Of a stretch of DNA of 64,000 nt, positions 42,601-60,000 are shown piece after piece. Made by a program: the position numbers and the translations under genes. Each line of letters starts with the position of its first letter. Within the stretch, counting starts at the first letter, position 1. The stretch comes from Amia ocellicauda (lineage: Eukaryota; Chordata; Actinopteri; Amiiformes; Amiidae). The DNA lies in the NCBI RefSeq assembly GCF_036373705.1, contig NC_089863.1:23644417-23708416 (forward strand), in the 5' to 3' direction. The notes under the pieces are model-generated. The model was not told the DNA's origin. It was given only the letters and a program-made list of their open reading frames with translations, and did no database searches.

Positions 42601-43629
42601 GGAATAATTTTGATTAATAAAGTGTAACCCCTTAAGCTGACAAACCCCTCTGGTACCTTAAAAAGGCACCAAATCCGTGTGCTTCTCTTTAATCCCATGT
42701 GCACTATTCACTGTTGTGTTGTTTGACAAGTGTTTGGATCCCATGAAAGCTGAGACATGCATCAAGCAGTCTGATGTGAAGAATTTGTTTTTTATACACC
42801 CCCCCACATTTATGCCCCCCCTCTGCATTCTGAAATGGGGGGGTGAGGGGATACTTGTTCTGAGTAGGAATACAAAATCTCAGACAATATCGACAATTAT
42901 GACATATTCTGGAACCAGACAGTCTACTGATCAAAACAAGAGCATCCACGTTTTGGTAGAAGCAACACACTCCCGTAGAGAGCTCAGAATGTCCAGATGG
43001 AAAACTCTGTTCAGAGTGAACTAATACACAATGATTTTACATCATTGGATCTGAACTCCTCTGTGTTTTATAGAACATTAAATAATATATACTGGATTAA
43101 TCGCTAGGTTGTTCTGAACAAAGCAAGCCTATTTGCAAACATATCCGGTCAAAAGTGAGTGATCTGTGACCGTCTGAATGAGACCCCCCCGGAGCAGACT
43201 GTGCATTTACCCCCCGGGCTCTGAATGACAGCGGGCGACACGGAAACTGTAAATCGGATGTTTGAGAATGAAATGCGCTGGCAGCCAAGAGAATAAGCTT
43301 TCAAACGATGTGTGCATTGTAGGAATACAGTGTGACTTCTATGCACAGGAGCTGCGCGTAACATTGACAAATAATGCTTAAGAGGGTGTAGTAACACAGT
43401 ATATAACTCTGAAATGTACATTATTTTTCAGTTTTTGGTAACCTCAACTTTCTTTTAACCTCTGGCAGTTTACCACTTACCTTTGTACCATTTCAGGTTA
43501 TTCACGGGACTCGTCCAGGGCGACTTACAAAATATAAGAGCAAAACAAAGTGCAATATTACAGTGAAATATACTAATAAATTAAGAAATAAGCATTTAAA
43601 ATAATATCCTATTGTCTTATGTTTTACAG
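42601..43629. other. Spacer, no recognised gene
   Basis: An open frame of 115 codons (42,677-43,024) shows no domain or splice context. An L2-type tail fragment lies at 43,505-43,565. The interval is probably intron of the downstream gene if the candidate first exon is real. Confidence 0.4.
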
Positions 43630-43689
43630 GTTCATCCTTCTACAGAAAGAGAGAGAGGGAGAGAGAGAGGGAGTATTGTAGCCGCAGTC

Positions 43690-45511
43690 ATGTCAGTGTG
43701 GGGCCTCAGGGTGATTCTGGCCCTCCTGGTCATACAACAGTCTGCAGGCATGTTTAAACACTGACACTCAGAGATGCCTACATTGCTTCATGTGTGTCTG
43801 TGTCCTCATGTGTGTCTGACTGACTGTCTGTCGCTCTGCCTTTATTCCTGTCTCCCTGTCTCAGTGTCTCTGTGTCTGTCTCACTGCCTGCCCTTCCGTA
43901 TGTCTGCCTGTCTCTCTGTCTCTCCCTGCCTGTCTCCCTGCCCATGTCCCTGCATCATCGTCCTCTCTTCCGCTCCTGTTCTCTACAGGAATGATGCTTG
44001 GACCAACCCCGGGGCATGCCCTGGAGGCGTTGCAGGAGGAGATGATAATGAAGATGGTCCAGGGAATTCTGGGAAAGCTGCCACAGGGAATACAGGATGC
44101 CGTGCCCAAGGAGAAGATCCTGGAGGCGGTCAAAGCCGCAGTACTGGGAATGCCGGCGGGGACTCAACTGAACCAAGAAATGGTCCTGGAAATTATGGCC
44201 AACGTCTCCTACAATCTCCCGCCGCAAATGGATGGGGGAACGATGCAATGGCAAACCTCTGAGACCATCATCAAAATGGTCCAGGGAATTCTTAAGCAGC
44301 TTCCTGAGGGAACAGTGCCAAAAACACTCTTCGAAACTCTGGACAAGATGGGAACATCGGAGCTAATGAATGTGGTGAAAATGCAGGAGCTGATCCAGGA
44401 AATTATGCAGGAAGTCAACCAGACTCTGTCCGCCAATGACGTGATTCCCCAAACCATCCTGAAGATAATGTCAAAAATCGCCCAGAATTTGCCGGAAGTG
44501 TGTGCGGGAATGACGAATGGGAGTTTCCAGGAGGCCATCTTCAGATTGATCCAGGGAATTCTGGAAGAGCTTCCTGAGGGAGTGGTCCCGATGACAATAT
44601 TGGAATTTATAGACAAGATGGTAATGTCGGAGCCGATAACAGTGGAGATAATCCAGGAACTGATCCAGGGAATCACGGAGGCAGTCAATCAGACTCTGTC
44701 TGCAGGGGACTTGATTCCCCAAACCATCCTGAAGATAATCTCAAAAAACGCCCAGAACTTGATGGAAGTGTGGGCGGGAATGTCAAATGGGAGTATCCAG
44801 GAGGCCGTCTTCAGATTGATGCAGGGAATTCTTGAGGAGCTTCCCAAGGGGGTGGTCCCGATGACAATACTGGAAACTGTGGACAAGATGGGAGTGTCGG
44901 AGCCGATGACAGAGGAGAAAATTCAGATGCTGATGCAGGGAATTGTGCAGGCTGTCAATCAGAGTATGCCGAAGGGAGAAATGGCCGGAATGATGCACCA
45001 GACCGTGCTGAAGATACTCCAGAGACTGGCCCAGAGTTTGCCAAAGGACTGGTCACAGAGAATGTCAGCAGATGCAATACAGAATATGACCTTCGGAATG
45101 ATCCAGGGATTTCTTGAGGCTCTTCCCATGGGAACAGTGCCAAAAGCAGTCTTGGAAACTCTGGACAAGATGAGAACGTCAGGGCCGATGACAGTGGAGA
45201 CAATCCAGGAGCTGATCCAGGGAATTACACAGGCAGTCAACCAGACTCTGTCTGCAGGGGACGTGATTCCCCAAACCATCCTGAAGGTAATCTGGGAAAT
45301 CGCGCAGATTTTGCCGGATATATGGGCAGTAATGTCAGAAGGAAGGATCCAGGAGGCCATCGCGGGAATGTCCCAGGCAGTGTTGCCGGAGCAGATCTTG
45401 AGAATGCTGGAGAGCAGGGGAATGCTGGGGCAGATGAGCATGGATCTAATTGGGAACATGACCGGGATACCCCCAGTGCCCCAGGGCTTCAAGGGAACTG
45501 CACACAGACTG
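43690..45511 (+). CDS. Secreted tandem-repeat protein, unrecognised family (5' part of gene)
   Basis: Exon 43,630-43,747 follows a TTTTACAG acceptor and carries the ATG at 43,690. It reads MSVWGLRVILALLVIQQSAG, a clear signal peptide. The next exon starts at 43,989 after TTCTCTACAG and stays open for 507 codons to a GTAATT donor at 45,512. The two join in frame if the intron is GC-AG (CAG|GCATGT). The mature part is Met/Ile/Gln/Leu-rich and built of repeats starting at 43,991, 44,276, 44,546, 44,816, 45,098 and 45,368 (units of 90-95 residues, the last partial). Each unit has two half-motifs of the form QGI-x-E-x-LP-x-G-x-VP-x-TIL. Nine N-glycosylation sequons (NVS, NQT, NGS, NQS, NMT) and one Cys are present. 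It looks like a secreted helical-repeat glycoprotein. I do not recognise the family, and the C-terminus lies beyond the window, past the satellite. Confidence 0.75.
43748..43988 (+). other. Probable GC-AG intron of the repeat-protein gene
   Basis: A 241-bp intron starts GCATGT after CAG and ends TGTTCTCTACAG. The phase-1 join gives Gly between the signal peptide and the repeat region. The nearest GT donor, four bases later, would shift into a different frame that ends after about 90 codons. Confidence 0.55.
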
Positions 45512-45544
45512 GTAATTAACTTACACAGACTCACACAGGGCACT

Positions 45545-45583
<39 letters not shown>

Positions 45584-45679
45584 GCACTGTACACACACAC
45601 ACACACATACACACACACACACAGGGCACTGTACACACACACACACATACTCACACAGGGCACTGTACACACACACACA

Positions 45680-45950
45680 TACTCACACAGGGCACTGTAC
45701 ACACACACACACATACTCACACAGGGCACTGTACACACACACACATACACACAGGGCACTGTACACACACACACACATACTCACACAGGGCACTGTACAC
45801 ACATACACACACACAGGGCACTGTACACACACACATACACACACACACACAGGGCACTGTACATACACACACACATACTCACACAGGGCACTGTACACAC
45901 ATACACACACAGGGCACTGTACACACACACACATACTCACACAGGGCACT

Positions 45951-45996
<46 letters not shown>

Positions 45997-48900
45997 AGGG
46001 CACTGTACACACATACACACACAGGGCACTGTACACACACACACATACTCACACAGGGCACTGTACACACACACACACACACACAGGGCACTGTACACAC
46101 ACACACACATACTCACACAGGACACTGTACACACACACACACAGGGCACTGTACACACACACACACATACACACACAGGGCACTGTACACACACACACAT
46201 ACTCACACAGGGCACTGTACACACACACACACATACACACACAGGGCACTGTAGACACACACACATACTCACACAGGGCACTGTACACCCACACACACAT
46301 ACTCACACAGGGCACTGTACACACACACACACAGGGCACTGTACACACACACACACATACACACACAGGGCACTGTACACACACACATACACAGGGCACT
46401 GTACACACACACACATACTCACACAGGGCACTGTACACACACACACACATACACACACAGGGCACTGTACACATACACACATACTCACACAGGGCACTGT
46501 ACACACACACACACATACACACACAGGGCACTGTACACACACACACACATACACACACAGGGCACTGTACACACACACATACCCACACAGGGCACTGTAC
46601 ACACACACACACATACACACACAGGGCACTGTACACACACACATACTCACACAGGGCACTGTACACACACACACATACTCACACAGGGCACTGTACTCAC
46701 ACACACACATACACACACAGGGCACTGTACACACACACACATACTCACACAGGGCACTGTACACACACACACACATACTCACACAGGGCACTGTACACAC
46801 ACACATACACAGGGCACTGTACACACACACACATACACACACAGGGCACTGTACACACACACACATACACACACAGGGCACTGTACACACACACACACAG
46901 GGCACTGTACACACACACACACATACTCACACAGGGCACTGTACACACACACACATACACACAGGGCACTGTACACACACACATACACACAGGGCACTGT
47001 ACACACACACACACATACTCACACAGGGCACTGTACACACACACACACAGGGCACTGTACACACACACACACATACACACACACAGGGCACTGTACACAC
47101 ACACACACATACTCACACACGGCACTGTACACACACACATACACACTCACACAGGGCACTGTACACACACACACATACACACAGGGCACTGTACACACAC
47201 ACACACACACACACACAGGGCACTGTACACACACACACACATACTCACACAGGGCACTGTACACACACACATACTCACACAGGGCACTGTACACACACAC
47301 ACATACACACACAGGGCACTGTACACACACACACATACTCACACAGGGCACTGTACACACACACACACACACACACACAGGGCACTGTACACACACACAC
47401 ATACTCACACAGGGCACTGTACACACACACACACATACACACACAGGGCACTGTACACACACACACACACATACTCACACAGGGCACTGTACACACACAC
47501 ATACTCACACAGGGCACTGTACACACACACACACACAGGGCACTGTACACACACACACATACTCACACAGGGCACTGTACACACACACACACATACTCAC
47601 ACAAGGCACTGTACACACACACACATACTCACACAGGGCACTGTACACACACACACACATACACACACAGGGCACTGTACACACACACATACACAGGGCA
47701 CTGTACACACACACACATACTCACACAGGGCACTGTACACACACACACACATACACACACACAGGGCACTGTACACACACACACACATACACACACAGGG
47801 CACTGTACACACACACATACATACTCACACAGGGCACTGTACACACACACACACATACACACACAGGGCACTGTACACACACACATACATACTCACACAG
47901 GGCACTGTACACACACACATACACACACACATACAGGGCACTGTACACACACACACACATACACACACACAGGGCACTGTACACACACACATACATACTC
48001 ACACAGGGCACTGTACACACACACACATACACACACAGGGCACTGTACACACACACATACACACACACACACACAGGGCACTGTACACACACACACACAT
48101 ACTCACACAGGGCACTGTACACACACACATACATACTCACACAGGGCACTGTACACACACACACACATACACACACAGGGCACTGTACACACACACATAC
48201 ATACTCACACAGGGCACTGTACACACACACATACACACACACATACAGGGCACTGTACACACACACACACATACACACACACAGGGCACTGTACACACAC
48301 ACATACATACTCACACACAGGGCACTGTACACACACACATACATACTCACACAGGGCACTGTACACACACATACACACACAAATACAGGGCACTGTACAC
48401 ACACACACACATACACACACACAGGGCACTGTACACACACACATACATACTCACACAGGGCACTGTACACACACACACACATACACACACAGGGCACTGT
48501 ACACACACACATACACACACACACACAGGGCACTGTACACACACACACACATTCTCACACAGGGCACTGTACACACACACACATACACACAGGGCACTGT
48601 ACACACACACACATACTCACACAGGGCACTGTACACACACACACACATACTCACACAGGGCACTGTACACACACACACACAGGGCACTGTACACACACAC
48701 ACATACTCACACAGGGCACTGTACACACATACACACACAGGGCACTGTACACACACACACATACTCACACAGGGCACTGTACACACACACACATACTCAC
48801 ACAGGGCACTGTACACACACACATACACACAGGGCACTGTACACACACACACACATATACTCACACAGGGCACTGTACACACACACACATACACATAGGG

Positions 48901-49514
48901 CACTGTACACACACACACACATACTCACACAGGGCACTGTACACACACACATACACACAGGGCACTGTACACACACACACAGATACGCACACAGGGCACT
49001 GTACACACACACACACATACTCACACAGGGCACTGTACACACACACACATACACACAGGGCACTGTACACACACACACATACACACAGGGCACTGTACAC
49101 ACACACATACACACACACACACAGGGCACTGTACATACACACACACATACTCACACAGGGCACTGTACACACACACACACATACTCACACAGGGCACTGT
49201 ACACACACACACATACACACAGGGCACTGTACACACACACATACACACAGGGCACTGTACACACACACACACACATACACACACAGGGCACTGTACACAC
49301 ACACACACATACTCACACAGGGCACTGTACACACACACACATACACACAGGGCACTGTACACACACACACATACACACAGGGCACTGTACACACACACAT
49401 ACACACACACACACAGGACACTGTACATACACACACACATACTCACACAGGGCACTGTACACACATACACACACTGGGCACTGTACACACACACACATAC
49501 TCACACAGGGCACT

Positions 49515-49548
<34 letters not shown>

Positions 49549-49750
49549 TCTCACACAGGGCACTGTACACACATACACACACAGGGCACTGTACACACAC
49601 ACACACACATACACACAGGGCACTGTACACACATACACACACAGGGCACTGTACACACACACACACACACACACAGGGCACTGTACACACACACACACAG
49701 GGCACTGTACACACACACACACATACACACACAGGGCACTGTACACACAC
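45680..49750 (+). repeat. Satellite higher-order block, copy 1
   Basis: Recurs with almost no change at +5,610 bp (51,290-55,360). Markers that shift by exactly this amount include GTAGAC at 46,251 (to 51,861) and AGATACGCAC at 48,981 (to 54,591). Confidence 0.85.
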
Positions 49751-51289
49751 ACACATACTCACACTGGGCACTGTACACACACACACACACATACACACAC
49801 AGGGCACTGTACACACACACACACATACACACACAGGGCACTGTACACAAACACACATACTCACACAGGGCACTGTACACACACACATACACAGGGCACT
49901 GTACACACACACACATACTCACACAGGGCACTGTACACACACACACACATACTCACACAGGGCACTGTACACACACACATACACAGGGCACTGTACACAC
50001 ACACACATACACACACAGGGCACTGTACACACACACACATACACACACAGGGCACTGTACACACACACACACAGGGCACTGTACACACACACACACATAC
50101 TCACACAGGGCACTGTACACACATACACACACAGGGCACTGTACACACACACATACACACACACACACAGGGCACTGTACACACACACACACATACTCAC
50201 ACAGGGCACTGTACACACACACACATACACACAGGGCACTGTACACACACACATACACACAGGGCACTGTACACACACACACACATACTCACACAGGGCA
50301 CTGTACACACACACACACAGGGCACTGTACACACACACACACATACACACACACAGGGCACTGTACACACACACACACATACTCACACAGGGCACTGTAC
50401 ACACACACATACACACTCACACAGGGCACTGTACACACACACACATACACACAGGGCACTGTACACACACACACACACACACACAGGGCACTGTACACAC
50501 ACACACACATACTCACACAGGGCACTGTACACACACACATACTCACACAGGGCACTGTACACACACACACATACACACACAGGGCACTGTACACACACAC
50601 ACATACTCACACAGGGCACTGTACACACACACACACATACTCACACAGGGCACTGTACACACACACACATACTCACACAGGGCACTGTACACACACACAC
50701 ACATACACACACAGGGCACTGTACACACACACATACACAGGGCACTGTACACACACACACATACTCACACAGGGCACTGTACACACACACACACATACAC
50801 ACACACAGGGCACTGTACACACACACACACATACACACACAGGGCACTGTACACACACACATACATACTCACACAGGGCACTGTACACACACACACACAT
50901 ACACACACAGGGCACTGTACACACACACATACATACTCACACAGGGCACTGTACACACACACATACACACACACATACAGGGCACTGTACACACACACAC
51001 ACAGGGCACTGTACACACACACACACACATACACACACACACACAGGGCACTGTACACACACACACACATACTCACACAGGGCACTGTACACACACACAC
51101 ATACTCACACAGGGCACTGTACACACACACACACATACTCACACAGGGCACTGTACACACACACACACACACACAGGGCACTGTACACACACACACACAT
51201 ACTCACACAGGACACTGTACACACACACACACAGGGCACTGTACACACACACACACATACTCACACAGGGCACTGTACACACACACACA

Positions 51290-51560
51290 TACTCACACAG
51301 GGCACTGTACACACACACACACATACTCACACAGGGCACTGTACACACACACACATACACACAGGGCACTGTACACACACACACACATACTCACACAGGG
51401 CACTGTACACACATACACACACACAGGGCACTGTACACACACACATACACACACACACACAGGGCACTGTACATACACACACACATACTCACACAGGGCA
51501 CTGTACACACATACACACACAGGGCACTGTACACACACACACATACTCACACAGGGCACT

Positions 51561-51606
<46 letters not shown>

Positions 51607-54600
51607 AGGGCACTGTACACACATACACACACAGGGCACTGTACACACACACACATACTCACACAGGGCACTGTACACACACACACACACACACAGGGCA
51701 CTGTACACACACACACACATACTCACACAGGACACTGTACACACACACACACAGGGCACTGTACACACACACACACATACACACACAGGGCACTGTACAC
51801 ACACACACATACTCACACAGGGCACTGTACACACACACACACATACACACACAGGGCACTGTAGACACACACACATACTCACACAGGGCACTGTACACCC
51901 ACACACACATACTCACACAGGGCACTGTACACACACACACACAGGGCACTGTACACACACACACACATACACACACAGGGCACTGTACACACACACATAC
52001 ACAGGGCACTGTACACACACACACATACTCACACAGGGCACTGTACACACACACACACATACACACACAGGGCACTGTACACATACACACATACTCACAC
52101 AGGGCACTGTACACACACACACACATACACACACAGGGCACTGTACACACACACACACATACACACACAGGGCACTGTACACACACACATACCCACACAG
52201 GGCACTGTACACACACACACACATACACACACAGGGCACTGTACACACACACATACTCACACAGGGCACTGTACACACACACACATACTCACACAGGGCA
52301 CTGTACTCACACACACACATACACACACAGGGCACTGTACACACACACACATACTCACACAGGGCACTGTACACACACACACACATACTCACACAGGGCA
52401 CTGTACACACACACATACACAGGGCACTGTACACACACACACATACACACACAGGGCACTGTACACACACACACATACACACACAGGGCACTGTACACAC
52501 ACACACACAGGGCACTGTACACACACACACACATACTCACACAGGGCACTGTACACACACACACATACACACAGGGCACTGTACACACACACATACACAC
52601 AGGGCACTGTACACACACACACACATACTCACACAGGGCACTGTACACACACACACACAGGGCACTGTACACACACACACACATACACACACACAGGGCA
52701 CTGTACACACACACACACATACTCACACACGGCACTGTACACACACACATACACACTCACACAGGGCACTGTACACACACACACATACACACAGGGCACT
52801 GTACACACACACACACACACACACACAGGGCACTGTACACACACACACACATACTCACACAGGGCACTGTACACACACACATACTCACACAGGGCACTGT
52901 ACACACACACACATACACACACAGGGCACTGTACACACACACACATACTCACACAGGGCACTGTACACACACACACACACACACACACAGGGCACTGTAC
53001 ACACACACACATACTCACACAGGGCACTGTACACACACACACACATACACACACAGGGCACTGTACACACACACACACACATACTCACACAGGGCACTGT
53101 ACACACACACATACTCACACAGGGCACTGTACACACACACACACACAGGGCACTGTACACACACACACATACTCACACAGGGCACTGTACACACACACAC
53201 ACATACTCACACAAGGCACTGTACACACACACACATACTCACACAGGGCACTGTACACACACACACACATACACACACAGGGCACTGTACACACACACAT
53301 ACACAGGGCACTGTACACACACACACATACTCACACAGGGCACTGTACACACACACACACATACACACACACAGGGCACTGTACACACACACACACATAC
53401 ACACACAGGGCACTGTACACACACACATACATACTCACACAGGGCACTGTACACACACACACACATACACACACAGGGCACTGTACACACACACATACAT
53501 ACTCACACAGGGCACTGTACACACACACATACACACACACATACAGGGCACTGTACACACACACACACATACACACACACAGGGCACTGTACACACACAC
53601 ATACATACTCACACAGGGCACTGTACACACACACACATACACACACAGGGCACTGTACACACACACATACACACACACACACACAGGGCACTGTACACAC
53701 ACACACACATACTCACACAGGGCACTGTACACACACACATACATACTCACACAGGGCACTGTACACACACACACACATACACACACAGGGCACTGTACAC
53801 ACACACATACATACTCACACAGGGCACTGTACACACACACATACACACACACATACAGGGCACTGTACACACACACACACATACACACACACAGGGCACT
53901 GTACACACACACATACATACTCACACACAGGGCACTGTACACACACACATACATACTCACACAGGGCACTGTACACACACATACACACACAAATACAGGG
54001 CACTGTACACACACACACACATACACACACACAGGGCACTGTACACACACACATACATACTCACACAGGGCACTGTACACACACACACACATACACACAC
54101 AGGGCACTGTACACACACACATACACACACACACACAGGGCACTGTACACACACACACACATACTCACACAGGGCACTGTACACACACACACATACACAC
54201 AGGGCACTGTACACACACACACATACTCACACAGGGCACTGTACACACACACACACATACTCACACAGGGCACTGTACACACACACACACAGGGCACTGT
54301 ACACACACACACATACTCACACAGGGCACTGTACACACATACACACACAGGGCACTGTACACACACACACATACTCACACAGGGCACTGTACACACACAC
54401 ACATACTCACACAGGGCACTGTACACACACACATACACACAGGGCACTGTACACACACACACACATATACTCACACAGGGCACTGTACACACACACACAT
54501 ACACATAGGGCACTGTACACACACACACACATACTCACACAGGGCACTGTACACACACACATACACACAGGGCACTGTACACACACACACAGATACGCAC

Positions 54601-55124
54601 ACAGGGCACTGTACACACACACACACATACTCACACAGGGCACTGTACACACACACACATACACACAGGGCACTGTACACACACACACATACACACAGGG
54701 CACTGTACACACACACATACACACACACACACAGGGCACTGTACATACACACACACATACTCACACAGGGCACTGTACACACACACACACATACTCACAC
54801 AGGGCACTGTACACACACACACATACACACAGGGCACTGTACACACACACATACACACAGGGCACTGTACACACACACACACACATACACACACAGGGCA
54901 CTGTACACACACACACACATACTCACACAGGGCACTGTACACACACACACATACACACAGGGCACTGTACACACACACACATACACACAGGGCACTGTAC
55001 ACACACACATACACACACACACACAGGACACTGTACATACACACACACATACTCACACAGGGCACTGTACACACATACACACACTGGGCACTGTACACAC
55101 ACACACATACTCACACAGGGCACT

Positions 55125-55158
<34 letters not shown>

Positions 55159-55360
55159 TCTCACACAGGGCACTGTACACACATACACACACAGGGCACT
55201 GTACACACACACACACACATACACACAGGGCACTGTACACACATACACACACAGGGCACTGTACACACACACACACACACACACAGGGCACTGTACACAC
55301 ACACACACAGGGCACTGTACACACACACACACATACACACACAGGGCACTGTACACACAC
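51290..55360 (+). repeat. Satellite higher-order block, copy 2
   Basis: Copy of 45,680-49,750. Its right part (from about 51,860) recurs again at +3,556 bp. One visible difference from copy 1 is ATACTCAC at 54,160, where copy 1 has ATTCTCAC. Confidence 0.85.
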
Positions 55361-55416
55361 ACACATACTCACACAGGGCACTGTACACACACACACACAT
55401 ACACACACAGGGCACT

Positions 55417-58400
55417 GTAGACACACACACATACTCACACAGGGCACTGTACACCCACACACACATACTCACACAGGGCACTGTACACACACACACACAG
55501 GGCACTGTACACACACACACACATACACACACAGGGCACTGTACACACACACATACACAGGGCACTGTACACACACACACATACTCACACAGGGCACTGT
55601 ACACACACACACACATACACACACAGGGCACTGTACACATACACACATACTCACACAGGGCACTGTACACACACACACACATACACACACAGGGCACTGT
55701 ACACACACACACACATACACACACAGGGCACTGTACACACACACATACCCACACAGGGCACTGTACACACACACACACATACACACACAGGGCACTGTAC
55801 ACACACACATACTCACACAGGGCACTGTACACACACACACATACTCACACAGGGCACTGTACTCACACACACACATACACACACAGGGCACTGTACACAC
55901 ACACACATACTCACACAGGGCACTGTACACACACACACACATACTCACACAGGGCACTGTACACACACACATACACAGGGCACTGTACACACACACACAT
56001 ACACACACAGGGCACTGTACACACACACACATACACACACAGGGCACTGTACACACACACACACAGGGCACTGTACACACACACACACATACTCACACAG
56101 GGCACTGTACACACACACACATACACACAGGGCACTGTACACACACACATACACACAGGGCACTGTACACACACACACACATACTCACACAGGGCACTGT
56201 ACACACACACACACAGGGCACTGTACACACACACACACATACACACACACAGGGCACTGTACACACACACACACATACTCACACACGGCACTGTACACAC
56301 ACACATACACACTCACACAGGGCACTGTACACACACACACATACACACAGGGCACTGTACACACACACACACACACACACACAGGGCACTGTACACACAC
56401 ACACACATACTCACACAGGGCACTGTACACACACACATACTCACACAGGGCACTGTACACACACACACATACACACACAGGGCACTGTACACACACACAC
56501 ATACTCACACAGGGCACTGTACACACACACACACACACACACACAGGGCACTGTACACACACACACATACTCACACAGGGCACTGTACACACACACACAC
56601 ATACACACACAGGGCACTGTACACACACACACACACATACTCACACAGGGCACTGTACACACACACATACTCACACAGGGCACTGTACACACACACACAC
56701 ACAGGGCACTGTACACACACACACATACTCACACAGGGCACTGTACACACACACACACATACTCACACAAGGCACTGTACACACACACACATACTCACAC
56801 AGGGCACTGTACACACACACACACATACACACACAGGGCACTGTACACACACACATACACAGGGCACTGTACACACACACACATACTCACACAGGGCACT
56901 GTACACACACACACACATACACACACACAGGGCACTGTACACACACACACACATACACACACAGGGCACTGTACACACACACATACATACTCACACAGGG
57001 CACTGTACACACACACACACATACACACACAGGGCACTGTACACACACACATACATACTCACACAGGGCACTGTACACACACACATACACACACACATAC
57101 AGGGCACTGTACACACACACACACATACACACACACAGGGCACTGTACACACACACATACATACTCACACAGGGCACTGTACACACACACACATACACAC
57201 ACAGGGCACTGTACACACACACATACACACACACACACACAGGGCACTGTACACACACACACACATACTCACACAGGGCACTGTACACACACACATACAT
57301 ACTCACACAGGGCACTGTACACACACACACACATACACACACAGGGCACTGTACACACACACATACATACTCACACAGGGCACTGTACACACACACATAC
57401 ACACACACATACAGGGCACTGTACACACACACACACATACACACACACAGGGCACTGTACACACACACATACATACTCACACACAGGGCACTGTACACAC
57501 ACACATACATACTCACACAGGGCACTGTACACACACATACACACACAAATACAGGGCACTGTACACACACACACACATACACACACACAGGGCACTGTAC
57601 ACACACACATACATACTCACACAGGGCACTGTACACACACACACACATACACACACAGGGCACTGTACACACACACATACACACACACACACAGGGCACT
57701 GTACACACACACACACATACTCACACAGGGCACTGTACACACACACACATACACACAGGGCACTGTACACACACACACATACTCACACAGGGCACTGTAC
57801 ACACACACACACATACTCACACAGGGCACTGTACACACACACACACAGGGCACTGTACACACACACACATACTCACACAGGGCACTGTACACACATACAC
57901 ACACAGGGCACTGTACACACACACACATACTCACACAGGGCACTGTACACACACACACATACTCACACAGGGCACTGTACACACACACATACACACAGGG
58001 CACTGTACACACACACACACATATACTCACACAGGGCACTGTACACACACACACATACACATAGGGCACTGTACACACACACACACATACTCACACAGGG
58101 CACTGTACACACACACATACACACAGGGCACTGTACACACACACACAGATACGCACACAGGGCACTGTACACACACACACACATACTCACACAGGGCACT
58201 GTACACACACACACATACACACAGGGCACTGTACACACACACACATACACACAGGGCACTGTACACACACACATACACACACACACACAGGGCACTGTAC
58301 ATACACACACACATACTCACACAGGGCACTGTACACACACACACACATACTCACACAGGGCACTGTACACACACACACATACACACAGGGCACTGTACAC

Positions 58401-58680
58401 ACACACATACACACAGGGCACTGTACACACACACACACACATACACACACAGGGCACTGTACACACACACACACATACTCACACAGGGCACTGTACACAC
58501 ACACACATACACACAGGGCACTGTACACACACACACATACACACAGGGCACTGTACACACACACATACACACACACACACAGGACACTGTACATACACAC
58601 ACACATACTCACACAGGGCACTGTACACACATACACACACTGGGCACTGTACACACACACACATACTCACACAGGGCACT

Positions 58681-58714
<34 letters not shown>

Positions 58715-60000
58715 TCTCACACAGGGCACTGTACACACATACACACACAGGGCACTGTACACACACACACACACATACACACAGGGCACTGTACACACAT
58801 ACACACACAGGGCACTGTACACACACACACACACACACACAGGGCACTGTACACACACACACACAGGGCACTGTACACACACACACACATACACACACAG
58901 GGCACTGTACACACACACACATACTCACACTGGGCACTGTACACACACACACACACATACACACACAGGGCACTGTACACACACACACACATACACACAC
59001 AGGGCACTGTACACAAACACACATACTCACACAGGGCACTGTACACACACACATACACAGGGCACTGTACACACACACACATACTCACACAGGGCACTGT
59101 ACACACACACACACATACTCACACAGGGCACTGTACACACACACATACACAGGGCACTGTACACACACACACATACACACACAGGGCACTGTACACACAC
59201 ACACATACACACACAGGGCACTGTACACACACACACACAGGGCACTGTACACACACACACACATACTCACACAGGGCACTGTACACACATACACACACAG
59301 GGCACTGTACACACACACATACACACACACACACAGGGCACTGTACACACACACACACATACTCACACAGGGCACTGTACACACACACACATACACACAG
59401 GGCACTGTACACACACACATACACACAGGGCACTGTACACACACACACACATACTCACACAGGGCACTGTACACACACACACACAGGGCACTGTACACAC
59501 ACACACACATACACACACACAGGGCACTGTACACACACACACACATACTCACACAGGGCACTGTACACACACACATACACACTCACACAGGGCACTGTAC
59601 ACACACACACATACACACAGGGCACTGTACACACACACACACACACACACAGGGCACTGTACACACACACACACATACTCACACAGGGCACTGTACACAC
59701 ACACATACTCACACAGGGCACTGTACACACACACACATACACACACAGGGCACTGTACACACACACACATACTCACACAGGGCACTGTACACACACACAC
59801 ACACACACACACAGGGCACTGTACACACACACACACACATACTCACACAGGGCACTGTACACACACACATACTCACACAGGGCACTGTACACACACACAC
59901 ACACAGGGCACTGTACACACACACACATACTCACACAGGGCACTGTACACACACACACACATACTCACACAGGGCACTGTACACACACACACATACTCAC
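55417..60000 (+). repeat. Satellite higher-order block, copy 3
   Basis: 55,417-58,660 matches copy 2 at an offset of 3,556 bp (AGATACGCAC at 58,147). 58,479-59,766 matches 49,313-50,600 at 9,166 bp, the sum of the two earlier offsets. It therefore includes the part missing from copy 2. Confidence 0.8.

Noticed and set aside
42677..43024. 115-codon frame as a gene
   Set aside because: No domain, poor composition and no splice or promoter context.
43774..44262. 162-codon Gly/Asn/Pro-rich frame overlapping the repeat-protein exon
   Set aside because: Alternative frame of the repeat exon; it stops early, and the Met/Ile/Gln repeat frame is far longer and shows repeat conservation at the protein level.
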